A stretch of 64,000 bases of DNA from Sapria himalayana (lineage: Eukaryota; Streptophyta; Magnoliopsida; Malpighiales; Rafflesiaceae), in assembly GCA_029783825.1 (NCBI GenBank), contig JAREIK010001468.1, positions 558,001-622,000 on the forward strand, in the 5' to 3' direction. The position numbers were made by a program, and so were the translations under genes. Shown piece by piece: positions 11,101 through 25,267 of this stretch. The stretch's first letter is position 1. Each line of letters starts with the position of its first letter. The notes under the pieces are model-generated. The model was not told the origin of the DNA. It searched no databases and saw only the letters and a program-made list of their open reading frames with translations.

Positions 11101-13355
11101 GTAGCTGTTTTTGATCCGTGGAACTGTTCATCATCTCTCTCTCTTCTCTCTGCGTGATTTATCATGACTGCTCTGTGTGCTGCATACTGTAAGACATTTC
11201 TGTTTGATTTAATCTGCAACGCATAAGTATTTTCTGGTGGATGTAGCTAGTCATACTGAGCGACTAGCGAACCACGTTATTTTCGGTGTTGGTTTCTCAT
11301 ATTTTTGATTCTGTCGTGGATACTTGCTGGATTTGGATATATATTACTTGTTTCTGTATTTCTGTTATTTCTGTATCTTAATCTCACTATCATGGAAGCA
11401 CAATTGCCCAACATAATATAATTAATTTTTTTCTAAATTACTCAGTAAATTCACCTAGATACATTTCTTAACATAGAAAAGTGTGTGTATGCGCGCACGC
11501 GTGCACGTGTGTGGGTGTTTTATGTTTTGGAATGTTATGTAGTTAGGGTAGTGAGGGTTATATTCCATGCAGATATGCTCATGGTATTATGATGTAATGC
11601 CGTGGTGTTATTTCTATATATTTAACTTGTATATCTCAATTGAGACAATTTCTATATAAATAATGTGATTAGGGTTTCTCAGCCAAAATACGATCTCTTA
11701 GTGCCCTCATTGGTGCTCACGTAGATGCTAGTCACTCTGTCACACCCATGCAACAAACCCTTGCGTGCTTGGTACTCACATGCCTATGTCCTCAATAATG
11801 TAGAGGTGGTGATCGCAATAATGACCATTATACAAGGAGGTGCCACAACTATAGTAAATTAGATATATAGTCAAATTGCAAATTGCAAAAGCTCATATGT
11901 GGGTACACTCATACAAAACTAAAATAAAAACTAAACGAAAAATAAATACTTAAATGATATCAAATCTCAATACTCTCATCAAGTTGGTACACACATATCA
12001 CAAATATATAATTTTAAAGATAAAAAATATGTGATCCTCTACAGATGTGTTTAAGCTTTAAACAATCACAAATGCACTGGATCTAATAAGAACTCCAAAA
12101 TTAAATTTGCTTAGTCATGATCACTACTGAGACAATTGACTAGTTGAAAGTTTATCGTATGTATCTACAATGTAATTAACAAAAGAAAATTAGGGGGAGT
12201 GAAAAAAAAATACACGTGATCATCTAAGCACCTTCATGAATGCTATAATTTGTTTATTGATAGACCTTTAAATAAAAGTTATTGAACTGTACTGAATCTT
12301 TTTTTCATATAATATAATAATCAATCTCAATGTGTTTCATCCGCTCGTAAAATACTTAATTGATAATTATGTTTTGAGATTATTGAATAAGACTATGAAC
12401 TGATAGGTCAACAAGAAGTGACCGAGATTATTGTCTGAGAGAAACTAATAAATTATTAACTATATTAATAACACAAATATACTCTTATCTAATTACTTTA
12501 ATATTGTTCAATTTTAACATGATTTTCATATATTTGAGTCACCATATCAAGTGGCGACTCAACTAGTGCATATCCCATCATTCCAAGATGATAATAAAAT
12601 ATCTAAATCAAATTTCTTCTAGCAAAGAAAAATCATATTTCATAAATTTACAACCTCAATGCTCAAGAAATACCTAAGATATATCAAATTTTTGTATTTG
12701 AAATTTAATCTACAATCGTAACTTTATTTAAGATATATACAATTAACCATCTCATACAATCAAGATATTAATATATATTTGTAACATCAAATATTATCTT
12801 CATAATTTGTATCTATAGAAACGAGAATAATATGATACAGATCTCCAAAGATGAAAAGGAACAAGTACTAAAAAGAACATGTTGAATCATATCTTGAAAA
12901 TTTAATTCATATCATAAAAAATCTAAAGTATATTAATAATATCATACATGAACTGCCTAAAAATGTAAAATATGATGGTTATTATATAAATACTTTATCC
13001 TCAATATTATCATGGATGAATATATCCCTCAAATCTAGTTGATATACAATCCACTTGTGACAAACAACAACAAAAACCAATATCCTAATGATAATCATAT
13101 TGGCCATAAGGAAAAGGATATCCCACTAATTTATGTCACAAATCCATGTAAATCCTATGTCTACCAACTTGTTTTTTTACCCTTTCAACCTTCTCTTCGA
13201 GTTTAGTGTTCATCATATCCACTGATTTACATCTCACCATTAGGTTACATGAGGGCACCAAATCAAGATGTCATATAAAATTGAAAATAATTGCATTCAA
13301 TTTATTCAACATAATATGTCACTATCTTAGATGGCTAAATACCTCAAGAGATGTC

Positions 13356-13394
<39 letters not shown>

Positions 13395-16300
13395 GAAGAT
13401 TAAGTCTGAATCTATATCTCCACTTACTGGAAAGACTCATATATTATGTCATGTGTAACATACACATTAGGCTCATCCTCCTAACACACATCTCTAAAAG
13501 ATGTCTCATTACTCTCCTCAAAACTAATTGTGTTAGTTATATCAAGTGAATGAACAATGTGAACAATGTCAATTATCACTCTATGAGGAGTAAAAACAAG
13601 AAAAGGGAACGACTCTATCATAATGATGCCTAAATGTACATTCTCATTGATTGACTCCTTAAAAAATAATTGTCATCAAAAAATATCATATCCACACTTG
13701 TAATATTATTTTTATTGATAATTATATTTTGGTACACTCCCTATAAAATAATTAAAAAAAAGAAACTCAATTTTTAATATTTAAAAAAAATATATCAAAC
13801 TCTTGACTAGTTGATTTTTGGTGCACTTAAATATAGTAATCTCAAAATACATTTAACACATTATTAGTCTCCCCTCTCACCTCTCCATTCGCTCCTCGCC
13901 CCTCTCCAATGTCCATAGTAACTTTCCCCTGGCCCCTCGCACCTCACCCCTCGCCTGTAACTCCATCGAGCTCCACTAGGACCTCGATAGAGTTACGTGC
14001 GAGGGGAAAATTATAGGAGAAAGGGGTGAGGGGCGAGTAGAGGAGTGAGACTTGAGAGAGGAGAGTGATAATTCATTAAGGGTATTTTGGAATTACTATA
14101 TTTAAGTGCACTAAAAATCAATTAATTAAGAGTTTATTATATTTTTTTTAAATATTAAAAATTGGATTCTTTTTTTTTTTAATTTATTTTATAGAGAGTA
14201 CACCAAAACATAATTTTCCCTTCTTTTTGACCTCTAATGAGTAAAACATATACCTTTTTAAAGTATTAAAGTACCCAAAGGATATGTACCTAATGGCATG
14301 AATGATCATTTTCTTTCTACTTAAAGAGAGATCGTAAACAAGATAAGTACAAACAAAAATTTTGGATAGAAGATTAAAAAATCTCATAAATACAAAAGTT
14401 AATATCTAATATATCCTGAGAGAATAAAAATTAAATTAATTAATAAGTTAGCAATAAATATTAATTCTTCTCTTAAAGCTTGTGAACACTTCTATATACT
14501 TGAATTAACCTAATAATTTCAATCAAATATTAATTTTTCCTTTTAAAATATCATGCTATGCATAAGAATGATACTCCTACAAATATCAATTTTTCCATTA
14601 AAATACATGATGCCCGATTAAGCAATTACTCCTTAAAAATATAAAAAACTAATAAAAATATATTTCAAAATATTATCACTTTTTAATATTTTAATGATAC
14701 TATTAAATTTTATATTTATATAAAATCTAAGATTTTTTTAAAATAGACAATCATGTATATCTAGTATAATGATTAATAAATATAAAAAATTATCTTAAAC
14801 CATTATATGTAATCATCCTACAAAATCTCCAAAATTTTGAATAAATCAGATAAAATAAATTTCTACTAACACAATTATGAGATACTAGATAATAAACTAT
14901 ATAATACTTTTTTGATAGACACATCTTACCGTCAATAAAAATTACCACCTTGATGTTTAGCTTCATAATTTTCAATATATCTAATAATTAAAATCAAGAT
15001 AATAATGTACAATCAACAGATAAATGAGATAATAAAAGGCCAATGGAGCTCTATGAGTGGAGAAAATTGACAATCAATCTTGCTTAATTCATAAGAAATT
15101 CATCCATCTAGTCCATTAATTTTGCACATAAATATCAAAAGAAAAATAAAAATGTCACCACTTAATTATTTGAAAAAATAATTGACTGAAAAATAATTAT
15201 GAAAATCATATACAAAAAAAAAGTGTAAAAATAAAAGATGCAATATTAATATTATCATACTACATGACACATACAACAATATCATTAATCATCAAAATAT
15301 CAAAAACTTTCGACTTCATTAAAAAAACAATCTAAATGTAATATTAGTATTAACTTATGAAAATATAATCCATGAGCATAGAATAATGAGGGAAAAAAAA
15401 AGAATCAAAAAAAATGAGTATCTATAATACAACTAGCACTTAATGAAAAAAATACTTAGATACTCTTTCTAAATAAGTATAACAAGACCACTAGGTATAC
15501 ACATAAAAGATCCAACTTGAATTAATTTGATAGCCTAGTGTAAAATCTCTAAACCTCAAAGCATCCTCTATAAGTCAGGACATAATGTTCAATAACTCTC
15601 ATCGGTGTGTCCCTACCCCTCATGAAAATAATAAGTCATTAAGACACCCCTACCCCAAAGCATCTTCTGTGAGTCTATTTGAATCTTTTAACCAAGGAAG
15701 CACAGACACGACTCCCTACAGCCGTGTTCACGTGTCCGACACCTGGACACGTGGACACAGTACGGACACATGTCCGATACGCCACGTGACGTATAGGACG
15801 GTTGTGTCAGCTGCCGTATCTAGTGGCCAACGTCCGACATCGTCCAATGGCCAACGTAGCCGCATGGACGACGTTGGCCACTCGACGCAGGCGGCGGGCA
15901 CGATTCGAGGGGGGAGGCAGGAAGCAGGCACGAATTGAGAAGGGAGGCAGGGGGAGGGCGCGAATTAAAAATAATTGTGGGGATGTGAGGCGAATTGTGG
16001 GGATGCATAAAATAAAATAATATTTTTATTTTATAGAATAAAAAAATATATTTTATATAATATAAGATAATTTTAAAATATTATTTTATAAAATACAATA
16101 ATTATTAATATTATCTTATAAAATAAACTAAAATACAATATTTTTATTTTATAAAATAAAAAAAATATATTTCTTTTATAAAATAAAATATTTTAATTTA
16201 ATTTATTTTATTTTATAAAATACTTAATATTTATAAAAAAAAATAATTTTTTTTTTAATTTTATTTTTTTTATCTTGCCGTATCCTAGCCGTATCCGTAT

Positions 16301-19300
16301 CCATGTTTTTTAGAATTTACCGTGTCCCCGTATCCTGCCGTGTCATATCCCCGTATCCGTGTCCGTGCTTCTTAGCTTTTAACTTCCTCCATCTTAATAC
16401 ACTCCTACTTGCTCTTTCACTTATATCATATAGAGATATCACAATTGTTCTATCTTTGTGGTTGATATACGTGCAATCATAGATGTTTGAATCACTTTTA
16501 AGTAAAATTCCAAGAAAATTGCGAATATTCTTTAACTGATGATTAGAGTCTACAAAATAATGTATCACTTATCCAACGAATATAAGTTCATAATACTAAG
16601 AATTTATCCACTCAATCTTCATAAACACAATCAATTCAATCAAAACAAGTATCACCTCATCAATCAAATCATACGACTAAAAAAATTATCTCACATGACT
16701 ATATATAAGCCGCATAATAGGTTGTCTCATCCAAATAAGTCAATTTGTATGTCAAGAGCTGAATAATATTATCATACAAATAAAATATCCTTGAAGAGTG
16801 CATCGACAAAGTTAAATCTAAAACTTTCTTACATATATGACAAGAACCAAATATTTGAATCATACTCAAATTAATTGACTCATGCATTATTGTCCTAAAA
16901 GCTAAATTCTCACTAAAGCAGCCCACAATGAATGTGTTCACCTATGAATATGTGTCCGCCTTCAATTTTCATTAAAATATCCCAATAATTTCACATTAAC
17001 TAAAATCATCTCTTTCAACAAGATGCACACAAAAATAAAAATGCAGCAACAATACACCACCATACCAATAATCAACCATAAATATTTTTATACATCATTT
17101 ATTGCACCATGCAACTAAATCATTATTGCACTAAAAAAATTCGGGTTGCACCATTTTTGCAACATCTTTAACAAAGAGAATCACTCTTCGGCAAAAAAAT
17201 ATTTGTCAAACATTATTGCACCACACACACGCATCACATAATTGTACTGGCACTACCACATGAGCCACCATATGAACCACCATCAAAACCATCATACACT
17301 GATCAACCCATCGGCATTATAAAAGTATACTAATTTCACTTCTATTATAAATAATTAGCATGCAAAAAAAAAAAATAGATGTATTAACGATTAAATATAC
17401 ATTTATAGGTTACACGAGAACAAAAAAGAAGTATTGATGCTATTGTCCTCGGCATAATAGTTGATGTTTATAAATATCATTGCACTTGTCTCTTCAACTA
17501 TGATCTAATATTATTCTGAATGAGATAATATCTCGAAATAAGACCTAGGTATACTAGTATCATAAAGAAAAATAATAAAAAAATAGAAAAAAATAACATA
17601 GATACAAAAAAAACTTATTAAATAGAATGAAAAGTATAAATTTTTTGTTTCGTTCAAAGAACAATCAAAAGATCAAAATCAAAAAAATTGATTGCGTGAT
17701 CTCATCACTTCTTAAAAGATTTTTCATCATTCTCAACATGTTGTGTAAGTTTTATTCTCCTAAAATAAATACAAATACTTAAATGATTAAGCTTCCTAGT
17801 TCCCACCTCATTTAAAGTTGGAATTAGAGTAGACTCAAAGATTAATTCCTTTGGACTAGAATAAGATTTCTTTTCCAAGATAACTTTACTCTGTCAAGAA
17901 TCAATTTTTATGTACTTGATGACACAAATAATGACTCAATACAAGAATTATCATAATATTAATTAACAAATTTAGAAGTGATTAATGAATAATATTCTCT
18001 CATGATTGGAGGTCCAAAAGGAACTTCACGGGAACAAAGAAGAATAAGTCATGCTTGCCTGATCTAGAAGTCACTTATGAATCCTCACGTGATCTAGACT
18101 TGTTGAATAATGAGTCATGCTCTGGAAAGGTGAAATTGGCACTAACTAGTCTTATATTTGTCTCAAGCAAATAATACAAATATTATTTTTGAGTACTAGA
18201 ATAATAAAAGTGCTCCTAAAAACTTTGGAAGATAAATTAAATAATTTTCTCTTAATATATAAGATCTAAAAAATAGACAATACAAAATGACTAAAAAAAT
18301 ATTTAGTTAATCAAGTTGTTGATAGTTAAAATTATATCTCCCCATATTATGGTCATACCATCTCTACCAAAAACAAGTGTTTAGCTGTCTCAACCAAATA
18401 TATATATTTTTTCGACAATTTTATTTTATGAGAATATGCTAACACATGAAATCTAATAAATAATCTCATAATCGATACAGAAAATTCTCAAATTATCGAA
18501 ATTATATTTTTATTACATTAAATTTTCAATTTTTTTATGAAATTAATGAAAATAAAAAAAAATCCAAGTTCTTTATAAAAAAAAACAAATATAATAAGCA
18601 TAATTGTCAATGAAATGATATCTATAATTTAATACAGAGATATCTCTAATACTATAATCCAAAATTCTCAATATGACTAGAGATAAATGAGCAAGTTATG
18701 AATGAACAATTAAAAAATTAATAACACTCAAATACCTAGTCAAACTCATAGCAATAGAAAAGAACATATAAATCATCGCATTCAATCTCAAAAAAAATAT
18801 TTTGTAAAAAAATATTAATAGAAAAAAATTAACATTAAAATTGAGTAACTTATTAGGACACTCAAAAAAATTATTAAAATACTAAAAAATAAATATAATG
18901 AAACAAATAAAATATATAATTAATATTATCGTAACTAAATATTTTATTATTAGTTATAACAACATTGATAAAAAAATAATAAATAAAGAATAAATATCTA
19001 TGATAATTATTTGTTACTAAATCAATTATCCAAAAATCTAGAGTAAGAATAGATATAGCAAAAATTATAATACTTGGAGAATGAAAACTATTTGCTATAG
19101 CATACCTAACGAGAAAATATACATATCTCTCTAGTAAGAGTCACAATGAGGGATTTCTTTTAGGACCCTTGAATAGATCTAATAGTTAGCATCTCCCTCA
19201 AAAATTAGCAATGCTTAGAGTCTCATCTAAAAATAATTCTCAGCAACTCACTCTTGTATGATTACTCTTCAAATAGCAGGCATATTATACTAATGATCTT

Positions 19301-22300
19301 TGACTTGACTCTAAAACCATGCAAAACTATCATAAAAGAAATATAATAATATAAAAGATAACATACACAAAGCACAGTGGTCTTGCTTAGCATAGAATCT
19401 AAGAGAGATTTATATATAATATAATAATATTAAAAAAAATGTAAGTAATAATATATTTTGACTCTCTAGGATATAATAGTCTAAATCTCATTAACTAAGA
19501 TATCACATCACATATCTATGTAACATTGAATAAATGTAAAAATGGTAGGTTCCCATAATACCTACCAAGTGGTGCATCATGTATTGTAAAACTGAGGATA
19601 TTCTTATCTAGATAGATTATCATAAAATAATCAATAATTAGAAATTAGTCAATAATCGACTCTCAATCATCTTATTATTAAAAGAGCATCCACTATCAAA
19701 TGATTAGTTCTTTTAGCTAAAGAATCACATACAAACTTTAATAGCTTATTTTGTATAATTCATTTATCCTAGCTTCCATAGTAAAAATTATGATTTTTAC
19801 TTTCTCCATATAGTGACCACATCATGGTACGTAAAGTAAATATCACAATTATAGCATACAAGAACTCCACACTATAAATAAAGTAAAATAAGCAAATCGC
19901 ACCAAATTTTCACCATATTGTCATACTACACTACACATGTCATGCATGCACCACACTAAACGGCACATCACATTGGTACGCACCCACACACACACACACC
20001 CATTGTTACACACATTGTCGCATGCGCACATTGCCACACACCATGCTTTTACTACGCACAACACACACATGCATTGTTAGTACTAGGAACTATTACATGG
20101 GCCACGTCACATAGTTACATGCATCAAACACTTCATACCATAATGCCACACACCACATTACATCGTAATCAAATATTCATGTTTTATACATAAGACAATA
20201 TAATACTAATCTACATAAATAAAAAATAAGAATTGAAATACCTCATGTTAGATAATAATATCATAGACATTATAAAATGGTAAACAAAATAAGAGAAAAT
20301 ACAATAATTTTGATGATATAAAATATTTCAAGTTTAAAAAAATTATTTGCATTTATTTTTAAAATTTTTTCCTTATATTTTGTTGATATATTAACAATAA
20401 TTTTTTTTTATATTTTGTTTGCTTTAATCATTTGATTTTCAATATTAATTTATTTTTTTTCCAAAATCAAAATATTTTAGTATTTAACATATTTACAAAA
20501 CACATATAAATTATAATAAATATAATTACACAATGAACCATAAAGCCAGGGAACTTGGGTCACGAGCCTTGGGTTCAATGCTTTGAGCCCCAAACTCTAC
20601 CAAGTAGTCACCCATTGAACCACATGCCACAACCCACAACCACGACCCATGATACATGCCCATAACTCATTGTAAAGGCCCATGAGTTATTGCCAAGTGA
20701 ACAACACACATCCCATAGGCCATAGATCAATAGTGAGTGAGCCACGAGGCATGAGCAGAGGCACCGAGGGGAAGAGAGCAGGGTCACTTGTAGCAAATGG
20801 CTTGACAGTGGATCAAGTGCTTGGAGCAGCCAAGCCACGAACCAAGTTCTTAGGGAGGAGCAAGCTAGACTAGGCCAACACAAGAGGCCCCTAGGGATCA
20901 CAAGGTATCAAATAGGCCGTATTGTGCGGGCATAGCCCAATTTGGCCCGAAGCAATGCTGACTCCTACCGGTTAATGCTAGGCTGTGCCGATTTTAACTG
21001 GGCCCTGAACAAGAACAGGCCAGCCACGTAAGCCAAACTAGACTTATGTGGCCAAGTTTTTTAAAAAAATATTGAGCCTAGTCAAGAGGTTACTCGACAA
21101 GGCTTGACCTGTGACCCATTGATGTCAATCATGAGTTATCATGCCAATGGACCATACCACTAGAATAAGCACGTGGGTCGTGTCTAACCCGACATGAGGC
21201 ATGGCTAGCTACAACCCAGTACAGAGTTATTCCTCGAGTCAACACGGATCAATTCTTTGCACGATTCTAAACCATGTTGTGTCGGGCCTGGCATGACCAA
21301 TTCGGGCCATACCTGTGTTGTGTCCGGGTCATCTAGCCCACTTGACACCTCTAATATCAGACTAAAGTGATGTGACAAACCACTTTATTTTTGAGGTGGC
21401 CAAGGCCGGCACAGCCTAGATTTTAAATGAGTGGTGTCAACATGATACCACTAGTGAAACACACATGTTGTATGACTAACAAATTATTTATTTCCATATT
21501 CACAACTTTAAAAGATAAAAACATCAATAAATACAAATATTTCGATACTTAGATTTTAAGACTATATCATAAATATAAAAAAATATCAGCTTGTATCACT
21601 AACAAAATGTTTATCGCTCTATTCACTACTTTTTTTTTCATAAATATTAAAAAATATTGGGTAAGCAAAAAAGTAATAAAATTCAAAGATATATTTTGAA
21701 AAATTTTTAAAATAAAATAATAAATAAGAATAAAAATTAAAGTAGTGTAATTGAAATATGATCGATAATAATATTTATTATTTTTTTAAAAAAATATGTT
21801 AAATATTTCTAAATTATTCTATCCATTTATTTGAATAAATAAATACCAATTTTATTAATATATGTTTTATTACATTTTTAATAAAAAAAATAGATCCAAC
21901 ATACAATAATTTATTTGAGATTTAATTTATAAAATTTTATTGACATATGTTTTATTACATTATAAATAAAATAAAAAATTAGATCCTACATACAATAATT
22001 TATTTGAGATTTAGTTTTAATTTATAAAAGTTTATTATTCTTATAACTTCTTATTTTTAATTGTTAGGCAAATAACAAAAAAAATGTTCAAAAATTATAA
22101 TGATGATTTTTATATTTTATAAATCAATTAAATAGAAATTTAAATAAAATAATTAGAAACTAACTACATAGTAGTATGATCAACAAAAGTGGATAGATAC
22201 TTTTAACTCTATGGACAATGATTTGATACCAGTGGACACCCGATAGGTTTCCCCAAAGATACATGTTAGATCACCTATCATACAGTTGTGATGGGAACTT

Positions 22301-22350
22301 CACATGCTCCAACCCAAAATTGACATTCAATGCTATGAATAAATAAGTAA

Positions 22351-22383
<33 letters not shown>

Positions 22384-25229
22384 AAATAAAAATAAAAAAA
22401 AGAGAGCACGAGCGATGTGGGACCCTTGGACCCATTTGAGCCCCAGAGCCAACCACATGTACCACGGGAGATGTATTTTTCTATGCCAATAATTTTTTTA
22501 ATTTTCATGGGGATTAAACTTGCAACATCCAAGAAAATGCGCATGTATCTTATCAATCGAACTACCAAGCTGTTGGTTACGAATTTTCATGCCAATTATT
22601 CTTTCCTACTTTTACCAAAATTCATTAAATGGTGATAGAGATATTCACAACATTTTTTTGACCAAGCAAAGAAATGATGATTAATCACACCATTTCAATA
22701 CCTTCTACTAGTCCAAGTGGCAAAAGAGCAAAGAATATTACTTTTAGAAAGAATAAGACTCTATCATCATTTGCTCTTATTGTAGTAGAGCAAGACATAC
22801 TCATAATAGGTGTTTGACATTACATTACAAGTAACATAGAACTTTTTAGACACCTAAGATGTGCATCAAACTAATAGTTTCCCACTTGAGTCTTCACGAC
22901 GTATGTCCTTCGAGATAATTACCATTGTAAATGAAGAGTATACTAGACATCCTGGAGATGGTAGATTTCTCTGATACTCCAACTTTAAATAAATAACTAT
23001 AAGGAATAACGTATATCTAATAGAAAAAATCAACATACTTCTATTTCATAAAAAAGTACCTAAATACTCTTGGAGCGAGGCAGTAAAAACCACTAATTCA
23101 AGCTAAATTATTTACCTAGTTGAAAGATTATTTTATTTACCCCCCAAAATATTTGTGTATCCTTACTTTGTTCGGGATTTTACCACTATACAAAAAAAAT
23201 GATGACGCATGTTATCAAATATATTTTTTATACATATTATTTTTTAGAGATAAATAGAATATTTGCATGTTGATAAGATATTCCTTAAGAATTCAATCTC
23301 GAATAATAATTTTACAAAACTAGTGATATTATAATAGTTACCGTGTCCAATGAAATTTCACATATAATTTCAACTAAATATGCAAGTGGATATATACCAA
23401 AAAGACTTGACATTATTAAAAAATAAAACCACTTAAGACAAAATTTGTCATTAGAAAGTTTACTCAAGCTCATGGAAATGACTACAAGAATACTCTATTC
23501 TTGTCAAGATCTCTGATAAATTATTTCTCTCTTGTTATTTGGCACAGATAAATTATACACCAATTAAAAATGAAATATAACTTTCTACATGAAAATCTTG
23601 AGAATAAAATATTTATAACATAACATCAAGATTTTTTTTATTGCCAAACCATGGTAGACGTTACCAATAAATCAATCAAGACTTGTAGATTACAAGAAGC
23701 ATTATATATCATGAAGCAATCTTTTACGATATGATTCAAAGAAAAATTTTATTAATTATTTCTTTTAATCTTAAAAAAAAATTTATTAGTTTATTTTTAT
23801 TTTCATCATTATAATTCAAATAGACATGAGATGATTTTATTGATATAAATTGATGATACTCATATTACAGATGATAATCAAATGAGTATCAGGTAGATAA
23901 AATAATTATTACAAATTGAGTTCGAAAAAAAAGAATTATGTCACCTTAAGTATTTTATCCATATTGAAGTTATATATTCAAGAGGTACTATTGCTCTTTC
24001 CAAGAGAACGTATACTACAAACACCCTTCAGAGTTTAATTTATCAAGGTGTGTTCCATTTAAAACTCTCCACTTGAATTGAGTTTGGATTTTTTTATTGA
24101 TATTAGCATTATTGTTGATTTCTCTAAATATAAGATTACCATAGAAAAGTTTAACTACCTATCAATCACTAGAACACATGTTACTTAAGTTAGTATAGTA
24201 AGTTATTTTATAAATTATAGTAAACAAATTCATATAAATATAATTTGTTTGGATAATTAAAAATATAGAAAAAAAAAACTCCTAGAATTAGAATTATTTC
24301 CAAAATCATGAACATGAATACGTAACATCCATTCAAATTCAAGTTAGGCCTCATTGATCATGCAGAGAACATTTGTCATTGGTTTTTGCATTTCTATACA
24401 ACCAACCTAGTATTCTATAAAAATAAAAAGGCATCCATAAATTTCTAAATTAAACAAAGACCATACTCGGTGCACAAAACTCTCAATTAGCACCAAATCT
24501 AAGATATTAATATCTCGATAAAATACAAGACTATGACAATTGGTACATGTGAGCTTCTATAAATCTGATAGTTAATATAAAATATTAATTTTATAAAAGT
24601 GAGACCATTGATACTTTCGCACTAGCTAAGAAACACAATATATTATTTCTAATCTAATTTTACATAAGCAATTGAAGCATATTTTGATAAATTATCAATT
24701 TATTTGAGAGAATAATCTCATATAAACTCAAATTTTCTAATCTAATTCAATTGTTATTCCATATGAATCTACTAATGGCCAAATAGAAGATATATTCACA
24801 AATACTCTCATATAAACTCAAATTTTCTTTCATAATTTTAAGCTTGATATTTAAGACATATATGTGTTAACTTGAAAGAGAGTATTACAAATTAATTAAT
24901 ATTATTTTAAGTGAATAATATGTTAGGTGTATTGAATGATTAAACATTACATATAAGAAAGCATTTCTCTTTCTAGCTTTTATATATAAATATAATATTT
25001 ATATCAAAATATAAATATGAAAAAATTGAATTTTATAATTTAGTTTATATTTTTCTAAATTCAACAAAGACAAAGATGAAGAAAAAAAAAATCATCTCAA
25101 ATAGCACCAATGATGGCAATCATTGGAGGTAATAATTAGCGAGTGACTGTGATGAATACTCTATCTCTAATATCATGTTCAAGTTACGAAATTAGTAAAA
25201 GAATTCATTTCTTTCACTTAACATTATGT

Positions 25230-25267
<38 letters not shown>

